A DNA stretch of 64,000 nt from Thermococcus pacificus (GTDB lineage: Archaea; Methanobacteriota_B; Thermococci; Thermococcales; Thermococcaceae), in contig NZ_CP015102.1 in the NCBI RefSeq assembly GCF_002214485.1, forward strand, positions 1,054,001 through 1,118,000, written 5' to 3'. A model generated the notes under the pieces. It was not told the DNA's origin and ran no database searches. It saw only the letters and a program-made list of their open reading frames with translations. Both the position numbers and the translations under genes were made by a program. This document shows, one piece after another, positions 50,502 to 59,407 of this stretch. The stretch's first letter is position 1. Every line of letters starts with the position of its first letter.

Positions 50502-52358
50502 TCACACCCCCCACATTGCAAGGATTAGGAGTATCAGGAGCAGGTACCAGGCGTAGCTCTGGACGTTTCCATTGTAGACGTAGTTGCGCATAACTTCTCC
50601 GAAGTCCTCAACCCATGCCCCAATGTCGCGGTATGTTCTGTCAAAGCTTATCCTGAGCCAGCCCGAGAGGGTCTCCTTAAGCGGGAGGAAGAAGTTCCTT
50701 CTTATGGTGAGGTTGTAGTCCATGGTGACGGGGTTACCCGACTGGTAGGTGTCCGTGACCGGAACCTTCCTGACCTTTGCACCGAGGAAGTAGATCACCG
50801 CGGCCACCGCAATGCCGGCTATGAGGTATGTGAGTATTGCCAGCGCGTTGTACTTTCCGAAGCCCAGGTCGAGGATGAAGAGGTCGCCGCCTATGACATC
50901 ACTGCCGAATATCTTGTTGAGCTCCCTCGCGACGAGGCCGGGGGCTATACCCAACACGACGTTGAAGAAAGCCAGTATGGCCATCGCCACCGCCAGCGGG
51001 AGCGGTGCGTCCTTTGTATCGTCGAGGTCAGTCGGCCTCTGTCCGAACCACACGGCGTAGGTGAACCTTATGAGGTAGACGAAACCTATGGCACTTCCAA
51101 AGAACACCATGCCGCCGAGTATGGGCAGGTTCTGGCTTATCACGGCCTCAAAGAGAACCCACTTGCTGGCAAAACCGACGAGCGGCGGTATTCCCGCGAG
51201 GCTGAGGATCGCCACGAACGCCATCGCGAACGTGAAGGGCATCTTCTCCGCCAGGCCTCCCATGTCGGCAAAAGTTGTTTTGCCCGTGCGGTGCAGGATG
51301 GTGGCCACTATGAGGAAGAACAGGCCCTTGAACAGGGCGTGGCTGAGGGCGTGGAACATCGCGGCCTGCATGCTTAAAGCTGTGCCCACACCGATACCCA
51401 CGAGGATGTAGCCGACCTGGCTTATGCTCGAGTATGCGAAGAGCTTCCTTATGTCCTCCTGGAGGGCCGCTAAAAGACCGCCGACTATTATGGTGAGGCC
51501 TCCGAGGAAGGCTATTATGTAGCCGAACTTTGGAGCGCTCCTGAAGGCGCCGAACTCTACGGCCAGCCTCGTGCCTATGAGAAGGTACATTAGTATGAAG
51601 CCGTAGACGCCGGCCTTGCTCAGCACACCGCTGAACATCGCGGTGTAGCTCTGGTTGGTCTCACTGTAGGCATCGGGCGCCCACACGTGGAGCGGGAAGA
51701 GCCCTGCCTTAACGCCAAATGCTACGAGGAAGAGACCGAAGAGTGCCATTAGCTCCCCTGAGCTGAAGGTGGCCTGGCCGCCGAGCATCTTCGCGTAGGC
51801 ATCCTGCGTGAGGGCGGCCTGGACCGCGCCGAAGTCAAAGCTCCCGACCTTGACGTATATGAAGGCTATGGCTATGAGCATGGCGTAGGCCCCGGCGACG
51901 CTCAGCAGGAAGTACTTGAGAGATGCTTGCTTGTTATAGTGGAGCACCATCATGAAGCTGGCGAAGGTCATGACCTCCCAGAATATGAAGAAAGTCATGA
52001 GGTCCGAGGCGAGGAAAACTCCGAGCACTCCGGTGAGGCTCATCAGGGCAAAGAGCCACTCATAGCTGTCCTTCGCCGTTGAGGCAAGTCCAAGGATCGC
52101 GCTGAAGCCAACAAGGGCGGCTATGCCGACGAAGAACCAGTTGAGCTGGCTCAGGGCGAAGGTTATGTTGAAGACGCCGAGGTTGATGGCAAAGGAGAGC
52201 CCCTCGGCGGCCCTCTCGTAGAGCATTGCCGCGTAGGCCAGCGGCACAGCCGCGCCGATGACCCCTATGGCTTCCCTGAGTCCCCTAATGTCGAGAAGCC
52301 ACGCGAGCACTCCCGCAAGGAGGGGAGTGAAGACGATAAGAGCGAGTTCGTTAATCAT
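50502..52358 (-). CDS. MbxH', second antiporter-like (NuoL/MrpA-type) subunit
   Basis: A 618-residue polytopic protein of the NuoL/M/N-MrpA/D family with about 15 or more helices. Contains the antiporter-type GLFPLHVWAPDAY and HALFKGLFFL segments with helix lysines, and ends in a long helix region. Overlaps the upstream mbxH start by 4 bases. The second copy distinguishes Mbx from the single-copy Mbh layout. Confidence 0.92.
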   Translation of the reverse strand: MINELALIVFTPLLAGVLAWLLDIRGLREAIGVIGAAVPLAYAAMLYERAAEGLSFAINLGVFNITFALSQLNWFFVGIAALVGFSAILGLASTAKDSYEWLFALMSLTGVLGVFLASDLMTFFIFWEVMTFASFMMVLHYNKQASLKYFLLSVAGAYAMLIAIAFIYVKVGSFDFGAVQAALTQDAYAKMLGGQATFSSGELMALFGLFLVAFGVKAGLFPLHVWAPDAYSETNQSYTAMFSGVLSKAGVYGFILMYLLIGTRLAVEFGAFRSAPKFGYIIAFLGGLTIIVGGLLAALQEDIRKLFAYSSISQVGYILVGIGVGTALSMQAAMFHALSHALFKGLFFLIVATILHRTGKTTFADMGGLAEKMPFTFAMAFVAILSLAGIPPLVGFASKWVLFEAVISQNLPILGGMVFFGSAIGFVYLIRFTYAVWFGQRPTDLDDTKDAPLPLAVAMAILAFFNVVLGIAPGLVARELNKIFGSDVIGGDLFILDLGFGKYNALAILTYLIAGIAVAAVIYFLGAKVRKVPVTDTYQSGNPVTMDYNLTIRRNFFLPLKETLSGWLRISFDRTYRDIGAWVEDFGEVMRNYVYNGNVQSYAWYLLLILLILAMWGV

Positions 52359-53842
52359 GCTCCCACCCCCATCAGTGGAACGTTCTTGATGTAGCCGGCC
52401 ACGTTAACTATGTCGTTTCCAGCCTTCTGTACAATGTCCCAGAGCGGCTCCGGGTAGATGCCTATGACGATGATGGCCACCACCAGGAGGAGCATTATCA
52501 CGCCGAAGACGAGGTTCTCGTTAAGCTTTTCCCCTTCGCCGGTGAACCACATGGTGTGGATGAGCCTTATGTAATAGACCGCCTCCACGACGCTTGCCGC
52601 GAGGACGAGGGCGACCACCCAGGCGTAACCAGCGCCCATCGCCGCGAGGATTATCCTCATCTTGCTCCAGAACACGTTGAAGAGCGGTATGCCCATGACA
52701 GCTACTGCACCGACGGTTATGCTGAAGGCCGTGAGCGGCATCCTCTTTCCGAGGCCCTCGAAGTTCTCCACCGCGGTCCCGCCGAGGGTTATCCCGACGT
52801 AGCCGACCGCGAGGAAGAGGAGGGCCTTCACTATGGCGTGGTTGACCATGTGGAAGACGCCGGCGCTGACGCCGTCTGCTGTTCCGAGGGCAAGGGCCAC
52901 CGCTATGAGGCCGACCTGGGCAATACTTGAGTAAGCTATCATCCTCTTGACGTCCCTCTGCCTCAACGCTGAGAGCTCGCCCACGATAACCGTGAGGGTG
53001 CCCATTATCACGAGGAGCCTCGCGATGTTCGCCCATCCTGAGGCAGCGCTGAGGACGTAGAGGATCCTCGCCATGGCGTAGAGGCCCGCCTTGACGACAA
53101 AGGCCGAGAACATGGCCGTTATCGGGTGCGGTGCAGCCTGGTAAGCATCGGGCGCCCACGCGTTGAGCGGGAAGAGCTCCGCCTCGACGGCGAGGCCGAA
53201 GATTATGAGCGCGAGACTAACTTGAGCCACGGTGGCGTTCACGCCTCCTGCAAGCTGGGCTATGTGGGCGAGGTTGAGGGTTCCGAGGGAGCCGTAGAGG
53301 AGTGCTACGCCGACGAGGAAGAAGCTGGAGCCTATTCCACCGAGGACTATGTACTTGAGCGAAGCTTCAGCTGCCTCGCCGGTCTTGTTGTACGCAGTCA
53401 GAGCGTAAGCGCTTATTGCGGTTATCTCCATGAAGACGAAGAGGTTGAAGAGGTCTCCCGTTGCTATCATTCCCGTTGCTCCGAGCATGAGGAGCAGGAA
53501 GAGCATGGCGTACTTGTCTATCGGCTCCACGTCAATGGCCTTTACGCTGAACACTGCCATGAAGAAGCTTACCAGAGCGACTATGAAAACGAAGAGCGCC
53601 GCGAAGTGGCCGAGGTAGAGGTTGATTCCAACGGGGGGCCTCCAGCCACCGGCAATGACGATTATCGGCTTTCCGGTTGAGTAGACTTCGCTGAATACCC
53701 ATCCCGCTATCCCAGTCTGGATTGCAGTTATGAGCACCAGGTAGTACTTGATAGCCTTCTTACCGAACCCCTTTATCAGGGGGACGAAGAACGCGCTGAT
53801 AAGCGGTAAAGCTATGAGGAGCGAAGCGTACTGTCCGTTCAT
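52355..53842 (-). CDS. mbxH: MbxH, antiporter-like (MrpD/NuoN-type) subunit
   Basis: A 495-residue polytopic protein of the Mrp/NuoN family: AELFPLNAWAPDAY, MIAYSSIAQVG, and HMVNHAIVKALLFLAVGYVG, with the ion-path lysines and glutamate. Overlaps mbxG and mbxH' by 4 bases each. Confidence 0.93.
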   Translation of the reverse strand: MNGQYASLLIALPLISAFFVPLIKGFGKKAIKYYLVLITAIQTGIAGWVFSEVYSTGKPIIVIAGGWRPPVGINLYLGHFAALFVFIVALVSFFMAVFSVKAIDVEPIDKYAMLFLLLMLGATGMIATGDLFNLFVFMEITAISAYALTAYNKTGEAAEASLKYIVLGGIGSSFFLVGVALLYGSLGTLNLAHIAQLAGGVNATVAQVSLALIIFGLAVEAELFPLNAWAPDAYQAAPHPITAMFSAFVVKAGLYAMARILYVLSAASGWANIARLLVIMGTLTVIVGELSALRQRDVKRMIAYSSIAQVGLIAVALALGTADGVSAGVFHMVNHAIVKALLFLAVGYVGITLGGTAVENFEGLGKRMPLTAFSITVGAVAVMGIPLFNVFWSKMRIILAAMGAGYAWVVALVLAASVVEAVYYIRLIHTMWFTGEGEKLNENLVFGVIMLLLVVAIIVIGIYPEPLWDIVQKAGNDIVNVAGYIKNVPLMGVGA

Positions 53843-54183
53843 CCTCTCAACCTCCTTATCTCCTCAACGTTGAGCGTACCGTACTTCTCGTGAATAAGTA
53901 TGGCGACGCTAAGGGCCATGGCAGTAGTTGCAACGCCTATGACTATTGCCGTTAGCACAAGGGCCTGCGGTATCGGATCAACTGCCCCGTTCGGGCCTAT
54001 TCCCTCGCTCAGTATCGGGGCGCTCCTTCCGGAGATGTAGCCGACGCTCACGAGGAGAAGGTTGACTCCTGTTTCCATTATGCTGAGACCTATGAGCATC
54101 TTAAGCACGTTCTTCTTCACGAGGACGGCGTAAAGTCCTATGAGTATGAGTGCGATGGCACCGAAGTAGTAGACGCTGATCAT
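53839..54183 (-). CDS. mbxG: MbxG, MrpC/NuoK-like subunit
   Basis: A 114-residue three-helix protein of the MrpC/NuoK family (GLSIMETGVNLLLVSVGY with the conserved membrane Glu). Overlaps both neighbours by 4 bases. GGAGGTGAGAG precedes the ATG. Confidence 0.94.
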   Translation of the reverse strand: MISVYYFGAIALILIGLYAVLVKKNVLKMLIGLSIMETGVNLLLVSVGYISGRSAPILSEGIGPNGAVDPIPQALVLTAIVIGVATTAMALSVAILIHEKYGTLNVEEIRRLRG

Positions 54184-54887
54184 TCTCTCACCTCCTCCTT
54201 GAGCATGTTATCAACGATGCCGCTGAGCTCGGTGCCGACCTTGATGCCGATTACGGTGTAAATGACCGGTATGAAGCCCCCGCTGAAGAGCCTGCCGATG
54301 TTGTTGTGTCCCCATCCCCAGGTCTGCCATATCCAGTCGAAGAGGAAGTAGCCGCCGATGGCGAGACCAATGAGGCCAACGAGGACGTAGCTCATTCCGA
54401 CCGCTCCCTCGACCTTCTCAAAGGCCTTGTGCGGTATCTCGTAGACGGTGAAGGCCATGTAGAGCAGCAGGAAGGCCGTTGCTATGGTCGCTCCTCCTGG
54501 GAAACCTCCACCCGGAGTGAGGTGTCCGTGGATGAATATGTAGGCACCGAAAAGCATGATGAACGGCGCAAGAAGCCTGGTTCCGGTTGTGAGGACTATT
54601 GAACCCTCGGTCTTGGCCGTCCTCTCCCTCTTCTTCCTCCAGAGGAGTGCTCCAACACCCGTTGAGGCTATGAACAGGACGGTGACCTCACCAAGGGTAT
54701 CGAATCCACGGTAGTTGACGACGACGGCTGTAACGGCGTTGACCGCGCCGGTCTGCTCCTTGACGTGGTCGAGGTAGTACTGGCCGACGAGCATCCTGTC
54801 CTGACCGAAGGGGACTCCAGCCAATCCCTGGGCGAGCCAGTAGCCGATTATCAGGAGGGAGATTATCGCGAGTGCGCGCTTGAGCAT
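54180..54887 (-). CDS. mbxF: MbxF, MrpB-like subunit with fused N-terminal part
   Basis: About 235 residues. The N-terminal half (GFDTLGEVTVLFIASTGVGALLW) corresponds to the C-terminal part of MrpA (the MbhE-like region), and the second half (FGAYIFIHGHLTPGGGFPGGATIATAFLL) to MrpB/MbhF; the two are fused here as in other Mbx operons. ATG 54887 has GAGGTGGTG three bases upstream. Confidence 0.9.
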   Translation of the reverse strand: MLKRALAIISLLIIGYWLAQGLAGVPFGQDRMLVGQYYLDHVKEQTGAVNAVTAVVVNYRGFDTLGEVTVLFIASTGVGALLWRKKRERTAKTEGSIVLTTGTRLLAPFIMLFGAYIFIHGHLTPGGGFPGGATIATAFLLLYMAFTVYEIPHKAFEKVEGAVGMSYVLVGLIGLAIGGYFLFDWIWQTWGWGHNNIGRLFSGGFIPVIYTVIGIKVGTELSGIVDNMLKEEVRE

Positions 54888-54889
54888 CT

Positions 54890-55174
54890 TCACCACCTCA
54901 CCCACCAGCCGGGCTTCTCCTCTTCCTCGGTTTCAAAGCGCTGGGTTCTCTTGATGGCGAATATGAACACTGCACCGCTGAGTGCAGCCCCTATGGCGGC
55001 CTCGGTCATCGCAACGTCCGGCGCCTGGAGCATGAAGAACAGGATCGAGGCGAAGAGACTAACCGCTGCCATGCCGACCACTGCCGCGAGGAGGTCTCTC
55101 CACTCGACGGCCAGGATCGCTGACAGGATCATAAGGGCGACTATTATGTACTCAACGCAGGTAATGCAGTTCAT
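54890..55174 (-). CDS. mbxD: MbxD, DUF4040-type membrane subunit
   Basis: A 94-residue protein with three helices (YIIVALMILSAILAV, LLAAVVGMAAVSLFASILFFML, MTEAAIGAALSGAVFIFAI), the MrpA C-terminal DUF4040 region found as a separate gene in Mbh and Mbx operons. An overlap of 4 bases with mbxC. Confidence 0.92.
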   Translation of the reverse strand: MNCITCVEYIIVALMILSAILAVEWRDLLAAVVGMAAVSLFASILFFMLQAPDVAMTEAAIGAALSGAVFIFAIKRTQRFETEEEEKPGWWVRW

Positions 55175-55578
55175 TCCTCACCACCTTCCTCCGGTGTTTC
55201 ACCCTCTTCACTTTCGGGGGCCCTGGTCTTGGATTCAATGTACTCGCGGTACTTGTCCATCACGCTGCCCTCCCAGAGGGGAATGCCGCTCTTGTATGCT
55301 GCCCTTATAAGGGCATGGGCACTAACTGGGTTTGTCAGCAGTAGGAAGAGTGCGATGACAATGGTCTTCGTGAGCCAGGCGACGCTTCCGAAGTCCTCGC
55401 CGAGAGCCCAGATTCCAACACCGATCATAACACCGAGCGAACCGAGTGTTGCGCTCTTGGTCGAGGTCTGCATCCTGTTGTAGACGTCGGGCATTCTTAT
55501 GAGACCCAGGGCTGAGAGGAGGTAGAAGAACGTTCCTATGAGTACGAGAACTTCTCCAATTGCAGTCAGCGCGTTCAT
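55171..55578 (-). CDS. mbxC: MbxC, MrpG-like subunit
   Basis: A 135-residue protein with three helices and the MrpG motifs (LSALGLIRMPDVYNRMQTSTKSATLG); the hydrophilic C-terminus is Glu-rich. Overlaps mbxB and mbxD by 4 bases. Confidence 0.93.
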   Translation of the reverse strand: MNALTAIGEVLVLIGTFFYLLSALGLIRMPDVYNRMQTSTKSATLGSLGVMIGVGIWALGEDFGSVAWLTKTIVIALFLLLTNPVSAHALIRAAYKSGIPLWEGSVMDKYREYIESKTRAPESEEGETPEEGGEE

Positions 55579-55829
55579 AGGCCTCCCTCCAGGTACCTTG
55601 CGAAGGCTATGACTCCTCCGAAGGCGAGTATCGCGTAGACGAGGGCCACGTCAAGGAATATCATGCGCTTGTAGTAGAGTGCGAAGAGAACCATGAGGCC
55701 CGTGGTTATGGTGGTCATGATGTCGACCGCGACGAGCCTGTCGACTGTCGTCGGCCCCCTGAAGACCCTGTACATGCTGAGAAGGGTTGCTATTGCTATC
55801 AGGGCGAGATAAACGTTTATCCCTATCAT
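55575..55829 (-). CDS. mbxB: MbxB, MrpF-like subunit
   Basis: An 84-residue three-helix protein of MrpF type (FRGPTTVDRLVAVDIMTTITTGLMVLFAL, then FLDVALVYAILAFGGVIAFARYL). Overlaps mbxA and mbxC by 4 bases. Confidence 0.94.
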   Translation of the reverse strand: MIGINVYLALIAIATLLSMYRVFRGPTTVDRLVAVDIMTTITTGLMVLFALYYKRMIFLDVALVYAILAFGGVIAFARYLEGGL

Positions 55830-56356
55830 CCGAAGATCACCTTCAGGAACTTTTCAAAGGGAACCGTTATACCCTCCGAGGCGGCCTTAACGTGCTCCTC
55901 TTCCTTTTCGGTCATGGCCTCGTCGGGGACCCATATCCAGTGTATGAAGTAGTTGTCGCCATCAACGTCGAGGGTTATGGTTCCAGGGGTGAGGGTTATC
56001 GAGTTCGCGAGGGCGAGCTTTCCAACGTCGCTGTTGAGAACGGTTTTGCAGCGGACTATTCCAGGCCTTATGGGCCTCTTGGGGTGGAGAACCCTGTATG
56101 CAACGTCGAGGTTGGCCATGATCATGGCCCAGAGGAAGTACGGCACGTAAGCTATCGCGTACGCTACTCTCTTCGGGTGGAGATTGGCCAGCCCACCCGT
56201 GCTGAATATCTCGTAGGTAAACGCTGCCACGATGAGGGACAGTATCAGCCCGAATCCGAGCTCCTGCGGGTCCAAACTGGCCGTTAGTAACAGCCATATC
56301 AAGAACAGCACGATTACCGTGTACAGGTACCTGCTTATTTTGCTTGCTTCTTCCAT
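55826..56356 (-). CDS. mbxA: MbxA, MrpE-like subunit
   Basis: A 176-residue MrpE-type protein with two or three N-terminal helices and a soluble C-terminus (SITLTPGTITLDVDGDNYFIHWIWVPDE). First gene of the 13-gene mbx operon; GGAGGTTGAT lies before its ATG. The operon runs A-B-C-D-F-G-H-H'-M-J-K-L-N without a gap of more than about 11 bases, and codes for a Na+-pumping ferredoxin-dependent sulfane sulfur reductase. Confidence 0.94.
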   Translation of the reverse strand: MEEASKISRYLYTVIVLFLIWLLLTASLDPQELGFGLILSLIVAAFTYEIFSTGGLANLHPKRVAYAIAYVPYFLWAMIMANLDVAYRVLHPKRPIRPGIVRCKTVLNSDVGKLALANSITLTPGTITLDVDGDNYFIHWIWVPDEAMTEKEEEHVKAASEGITVPFEKFLKVIFG

Positions 56357-56417
56357 ATCATCAACCTCCAGTGGTTGGTGGGGATATCCAGACAGAGTTA
56401 AGCAAGGCTAATCTTTG

Positions 56418-56426
56418 GTTTTTAAC
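56418..56426. promoter_or_regulatory. SurR half-site-like GTTn3AAC near the mbx promoter
   Basis: GTT-TTT-AAC. It lies between the mbx TATA box and the expected transcript start, a position where a bound regulator would block transcription. SurR of Pyrococcus recognises GTTn3AACn5GTT; here the minus-strand extension (AAG in place of AAC) is imperfect. Confidence 0.45.
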
Positions 56427-56429
56427 AAT

Positions 56430-56441
56430 AACTTATAAACG
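56430..56441 (-). promoter_or_regulatory. TATA box of the mbx operon
   Basis: Minus-strand CGTTTATAAGTT; the expected transcript start is near 56405, about 50 bases before mbxA. It lies between two GTTn3AAC sites. Confidence 0.55.
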
Positions 56442-56460
56442 TTATCTCTGAAGAACAAAG

Positions 56461-56477
56461 GTTTAAAACCTTTGGTT
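56461..56477 (+). promoter_or_regulatory. Full-consensus SurR-type site
   Basis: GTT-TAA-AAC-CTTTG-GTT matches GTTn3AACn5GTT at every fixed position, just upstream of the mbx TATA box. SurR is the redox-sensing regulator that switches between hydrogen and sulfur metabolism in Pyrococcus and Thermococcus, and mbx is one of its known targets. The remaining 56478-56702 is AT-rich without a gene. Confidence 0.6.
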
Positions 56478-56702
56478 AAAATAGAGGCACCAGATTTGTT
56501 CTTTAATGATGAAAAGGGTTCTTCGTGGTTCACTGCGTTATTGAAGGCGGCACTTCTCAACTTTGGTTACTTGATGTTTCTGACCTCCTCCCTCTAAAGG
56601 GCGAGACTTTCGAGAGAAAAAAAGTAAAATGTGGATAAAGATCCGAGTGCATCACGGGTTTTCGGAAGTCCAAATTTAAGAAGAAATAGAAGTTAGAAGT
56701 GT

Positions 56703-57203
56703 TCAGTAAATTGAGATCCTCTTGACGCCCTCAAGTTTGGAGAGCTCGTTGATGAGATCGCCAGGAATAGGCTTCTCGGTGATTATCGTTAGGGTCGCTT
56801 CGGGGTAGAGCTCGGGATCTTCGGCGACGACCTGGACGATGTTTACGCCCCTGTCTGCTATCTTCTGGGCTATCTTCGCCAGTATTCCAACTGCCCTCGG
56901 CTCGGGCTCGATCTCGATGACACCGTACCCAACGTGCCTCCCCACGTACTTCATGTGGACGGTCGGTTCGAGGTTGGTGTATATCTCCTTCAGCTCCGGT
57001 ATTTTGAGTATCATGCCAACGGTCTCCTTCACAACGCGTCTGTCAACGTCGAGGGCCTTGGCTATCTTGGTGTACGGAACCTCAATGTCACCGGCCTTTA
57101 TCCTGAGGTCATCGGAGACCTTGAGGCCGTACTTTAATAGCGTCTTGGCTATCTGCTTCCTTACGGGATATTCGTCAAAGTAATGCTCTATCTTTCCCCA
57201 CAT
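56703..57203 (-). CDS. ACT-domain regulator of amino acid metabolism
   Basis: About 166 residues: an N-terminal winged-helix-like part (PVRKQIAKTLLKYGLKVSDD...VPYTKIAKALDVDRRVVKETV) and a C-terminal ACT domain (AVGILAKIAQKIADRGVNIVQVVAEDPELYPEATLTIIT). Matches the archaeal family of predicted amino-acid-metabolism regulators. Start at ATG 57203 or 57206, after GGTGAGG. A minus-strand TATA-like run lies near 57240-57255. Confidence 0.88.
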   Translation of the reverse strand: MWGKIEHYFDEYPVRKQIAKTLLKYGLKVSDDLRIKAGDIEVPYTKIAKALDVDRRVVKETVGMILKIPELKEIYTNLEPTVHMKYVGRHVGYGVIEIEPEPRAVGILAKIAQKIADRGVNIVQVVAEDPELYPEATLTIITEKPIPGDLINELSKLEGVKRISIY

Positions 57204-57358
57204 CATCCTCACCCATATTAGTCCATCACTAGACTCTTTAATCCAATAATATTAAAATGTTTCCATGCCCGCATGATGCCAAAGAACCTCCCTTTAAAAA
57301 TCTTTGGTCACGAGGGTAGCTTAAAGCACTCTCATGGTCGGATTTTTTATCCATCGTC

Positions 57359-57371
57359 GGCTTTTTAAGCC
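57359..57371 (+). promoter_or_regulatory. TATA box of a leaderless radical SAM gene
   Basis: GGCTTTTTAAGCC is only about 22-30 bases before the ATG at 57392, so the transcript should begin at or within a few bases of the start codon. No GGTGA-like ribosome-binding site is present, consistent with leaderless translation. Confidence 0.5.
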
Positions 57372-57391
57372 GTGCTCCAAAACCTGCAAAC

Positions 57392-58651
57392 ATGATTGAA
57401 GTCCGCCTTCCCCATGTTACATTCCAGGATCTCGGAGACAGGATCAGGCTCATCTGGCGCGAGACTCTCTACGCCGACTTTGAGAAGGGCGAGCTTGAGA
57501 GGGCCATCTGGAGAAAGTTTAGGGTCTCACCTGAGATAACCGTCCGAGACGGTGCTCTTTTAATCGACACAGACTACGACAAGGTTGAAGGCTACATCGC
57601 CCTCTACATCCAGAATAACCTCGGCGCGCTTTTAAGGAACCGCTACACCGGTAGAAAAGTCCTCTACATCCATGAGGGCATGGATGTTCCTCTTCTCGGT
57701 TACAACGCCTTTGGATTGATTGACAGGGGAACAAACCTCCTCCAGGTGAGGGGCGTCAGTGGCTGCAACCTGAGCTGCGTCTTCTGCTCCGTCGATGAGG
57801 GCCCCTATTCGCGAACGAGGAAGCTTGACTACGTGGTTGACATCGACTACCTTATGAAGTGGTTCGACGACGTGGCCAAGATAAAGGGGAAAGGCCTTGA
57901 GGCCCACCTCGACGGCCAGGGTGAGCCTCTCATCTATCCCTTCCGCGTCGAGCTCGTTCAGGCCCTCCGCGAGCACCCGAACGTCTCCGTCATCTCGATG
58001 CAGAGCAACGGGACCCTCTTGAATGACAAGTTGGTTGAGGAGCTGGCGGAGGCTGGCCTCGACAGGGTAAATCTCTCGATACACTCCCTCGACCCAGACA
58101 AGGCCAGGATGCTCATGGGAAGGAAGGACTACGACCTTGAGCACGTTCTTGACATGGCCGAAGCCTTAGTAAACGCGGGAATCGACGTCCTCCTCGCGCC
58201 GGTTATAATCTTTGGGATAAATGACGACGAGGCTGAAGCTTTCATCGAGTTCGCTCGAAAAATAGGTGCCGGAAAGCGCTGGCCCGCCCTTGGCTTCCAG
58301 AACTACGTCCCCTACAAGTTCGGCAGGAACCCTACTATCGCAAAGGTAGTTCCCTTCAAGGAGTTCTACGCGTGGCTGAGGGCCCTTGAAGAGAAAACTG
58401 GCATGAGGCCGTTGGTCCTTAAGCCCAGTCACTTTGGGATGGAAAAGAGGGAATTCATACCCCTCGCTTTCAGGCCTGGGGAGGTCGTTAAGGCTGAGGT
58501 CGTCCTCCCGGGAAGGATAAAGGGCGAGATGCTTGCAAAGGCCAGGAACCGGCTCATAGAAGTCATAAACACAAACGCCGAAGTAGGTGATGTAATAGGG
58601 GTCAGGATCGTCAGGACGAGACACGGGATATACATCGCCACCCCTGTTTGA
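57392..58651 (+). CDS. Radical SAM protein with C-terminal TRAM-like domain
   Basis: A 419-residue archaeal radical SAM protein (COG2100 type). Cluster cysteines C125, C129 and C132 in SGCNLSCVFC, a GQGEPLIYP segment, and NLSIHSLDPDKARMLMG. The N-terminal 110 residues are specific to this family; the last 65 residues (VKAEVVLPGRIKGEMLAKARNR...VGDVIGVRIVRTRHGIYIA) resemble a TRAM RNA-binding fold, suggesting an RNA substrate. Substrate unknown. Confidence 0.9.
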   Translation: MIEVRLPHVTFQDLGDRIRLIWRETLYADFEKGELERAIWRKFRVSPEITVRDGALLIDTDYDKVEGYIALYIQNNLGALLRNRYTGRKVLYIHEGMDVPLLGYNAFGLIDRGTNLLQVRGVSGCNLSCVFCSVDEGPYSRTRKLDYVVDIDYLMKWFDDVAKIKGKGLEAHLDGQGEPLIYPFRVELVQALREHPNVSVISMQSNGTLLNDKLVEELAEAGLDRVNLSIHSLDPDKARMLMGRKDYDLEHVLDMAEALVNAGIDVLLAPVIIFGINDDEAEAFIEFARKIGAGKRWPALGFQNYVPYKFGRNPTIAKVVPFKEFYAWLRALEEKTGMRPLVLKPSHFGMEKREFIPLAFRPGEVVKAEVVLPGRIKGEMLAKARNRLIEVINTNAEVGDVIGVRIVRTRHGIYIATPV

Positions 58652-58720
58652 GCTTCTGACGAATCCCCCCACCGAAAATTATTTAACCCCCTCTGTCACT
58701 GGATACTTTGGGTAGTGGTT

Positions 58721-59407
58721 ATGAGGAGGAAACTTCTTTTGGTTGCCGGGGTCGTGATTTCCCTGCTGCTCGTCGTTTCGCTGGTAATCGCGTCTGAAAA
58801 CTCCGTACTCGCGGAGTACTCCGGAACAACGGCTCATTCAAGCTATCCCGTCGTCTATGAATCGAACGAGAGCATCAGCCTCGCCACTCCACCAAAGTCC
58901 AGCACGGTCTACATAGCCGTCCAGGCCGACGAGCCCCTGAAGTCCCTCCTTGAAAACCGCCTCTCCGAGCGGGTTCGCGAGAGGGGCTTGAGGCCCATTG
59001 TGGTAGAAGTCGGTGATCTGCCAAAGGTTCAGCTCAAAGGCCGGGTTCTCTTCGTCTACGTTTCCTCACTCAATGAGAAGGACGGTTTCCTCGTGAGAAT
59101 TGTCACCGTGGATGCCATTGCCTACTACTCCACAGCAGGCGACATCGTTGACTTCCTGAGCGCCCTCCAGAAGTGCAGCAAGGGGGTTTCATCCTCAGAC
59201 ACCGAGAGGCTGATGGAGATAGTATCACACGAAACGGAGGCGAACATGGACACAAAGAGAATCCCTGGAGATGCCGTCTTCATGTACTGGGAGGGATTGA
59301 AGGCCAAGTCAGGCATCCTCGCGAATTCTGATCCATACATGATGCTCGCCGACTATATAGCGGATGAAATCATCAGTGGAATGCGATCTGTGGGGGATTC
59401 AAAATGA
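58721..59407 (+). CDS. Secreted tandem paralogue 1
   Basis: About 228 residues with an N-terminal signal/membrane helix (KLLLVAGVVISLLLVVSLVIAS) and an alpha/beta extracytoplasmic domain. Contains VDAIAYYSTAGDIVDFLSAL, a motif shared with the next two genes. ATG 58721; TATA-like TTATTTAACC near 58678-58687 implies a very short leader. Overlaps the next gene by 4 bases. Function unknown. Confidence 0.75.
   Translation: MRRKLLLVAGVVISLLLVVSLVIASENSVLAEYSGTTAHSSYPVVYESNESISLATPPKSSTVYIAVQADEPLKSLLENRLSERVRERGLRPIVVEVGDLPKVQLKGRVLFVYVSSLNEKDGFLVRIVTVDAIAYYSTAGDIVDFLSALQKCSKGVSSSDTERLMEIVSHETEANMDTKRIPGDAVFMYWEGLKAKSGILANSDPYMMLADYIADEIISGMRSVGDSK

Noticed and set aside
56507-56582. Possible box C/D small RNA (ATGATGA ... 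CTGA)
   Set aside because: The spacing is too long for a Thermococcales C/D RNA and no proper C'/D' pair was found.
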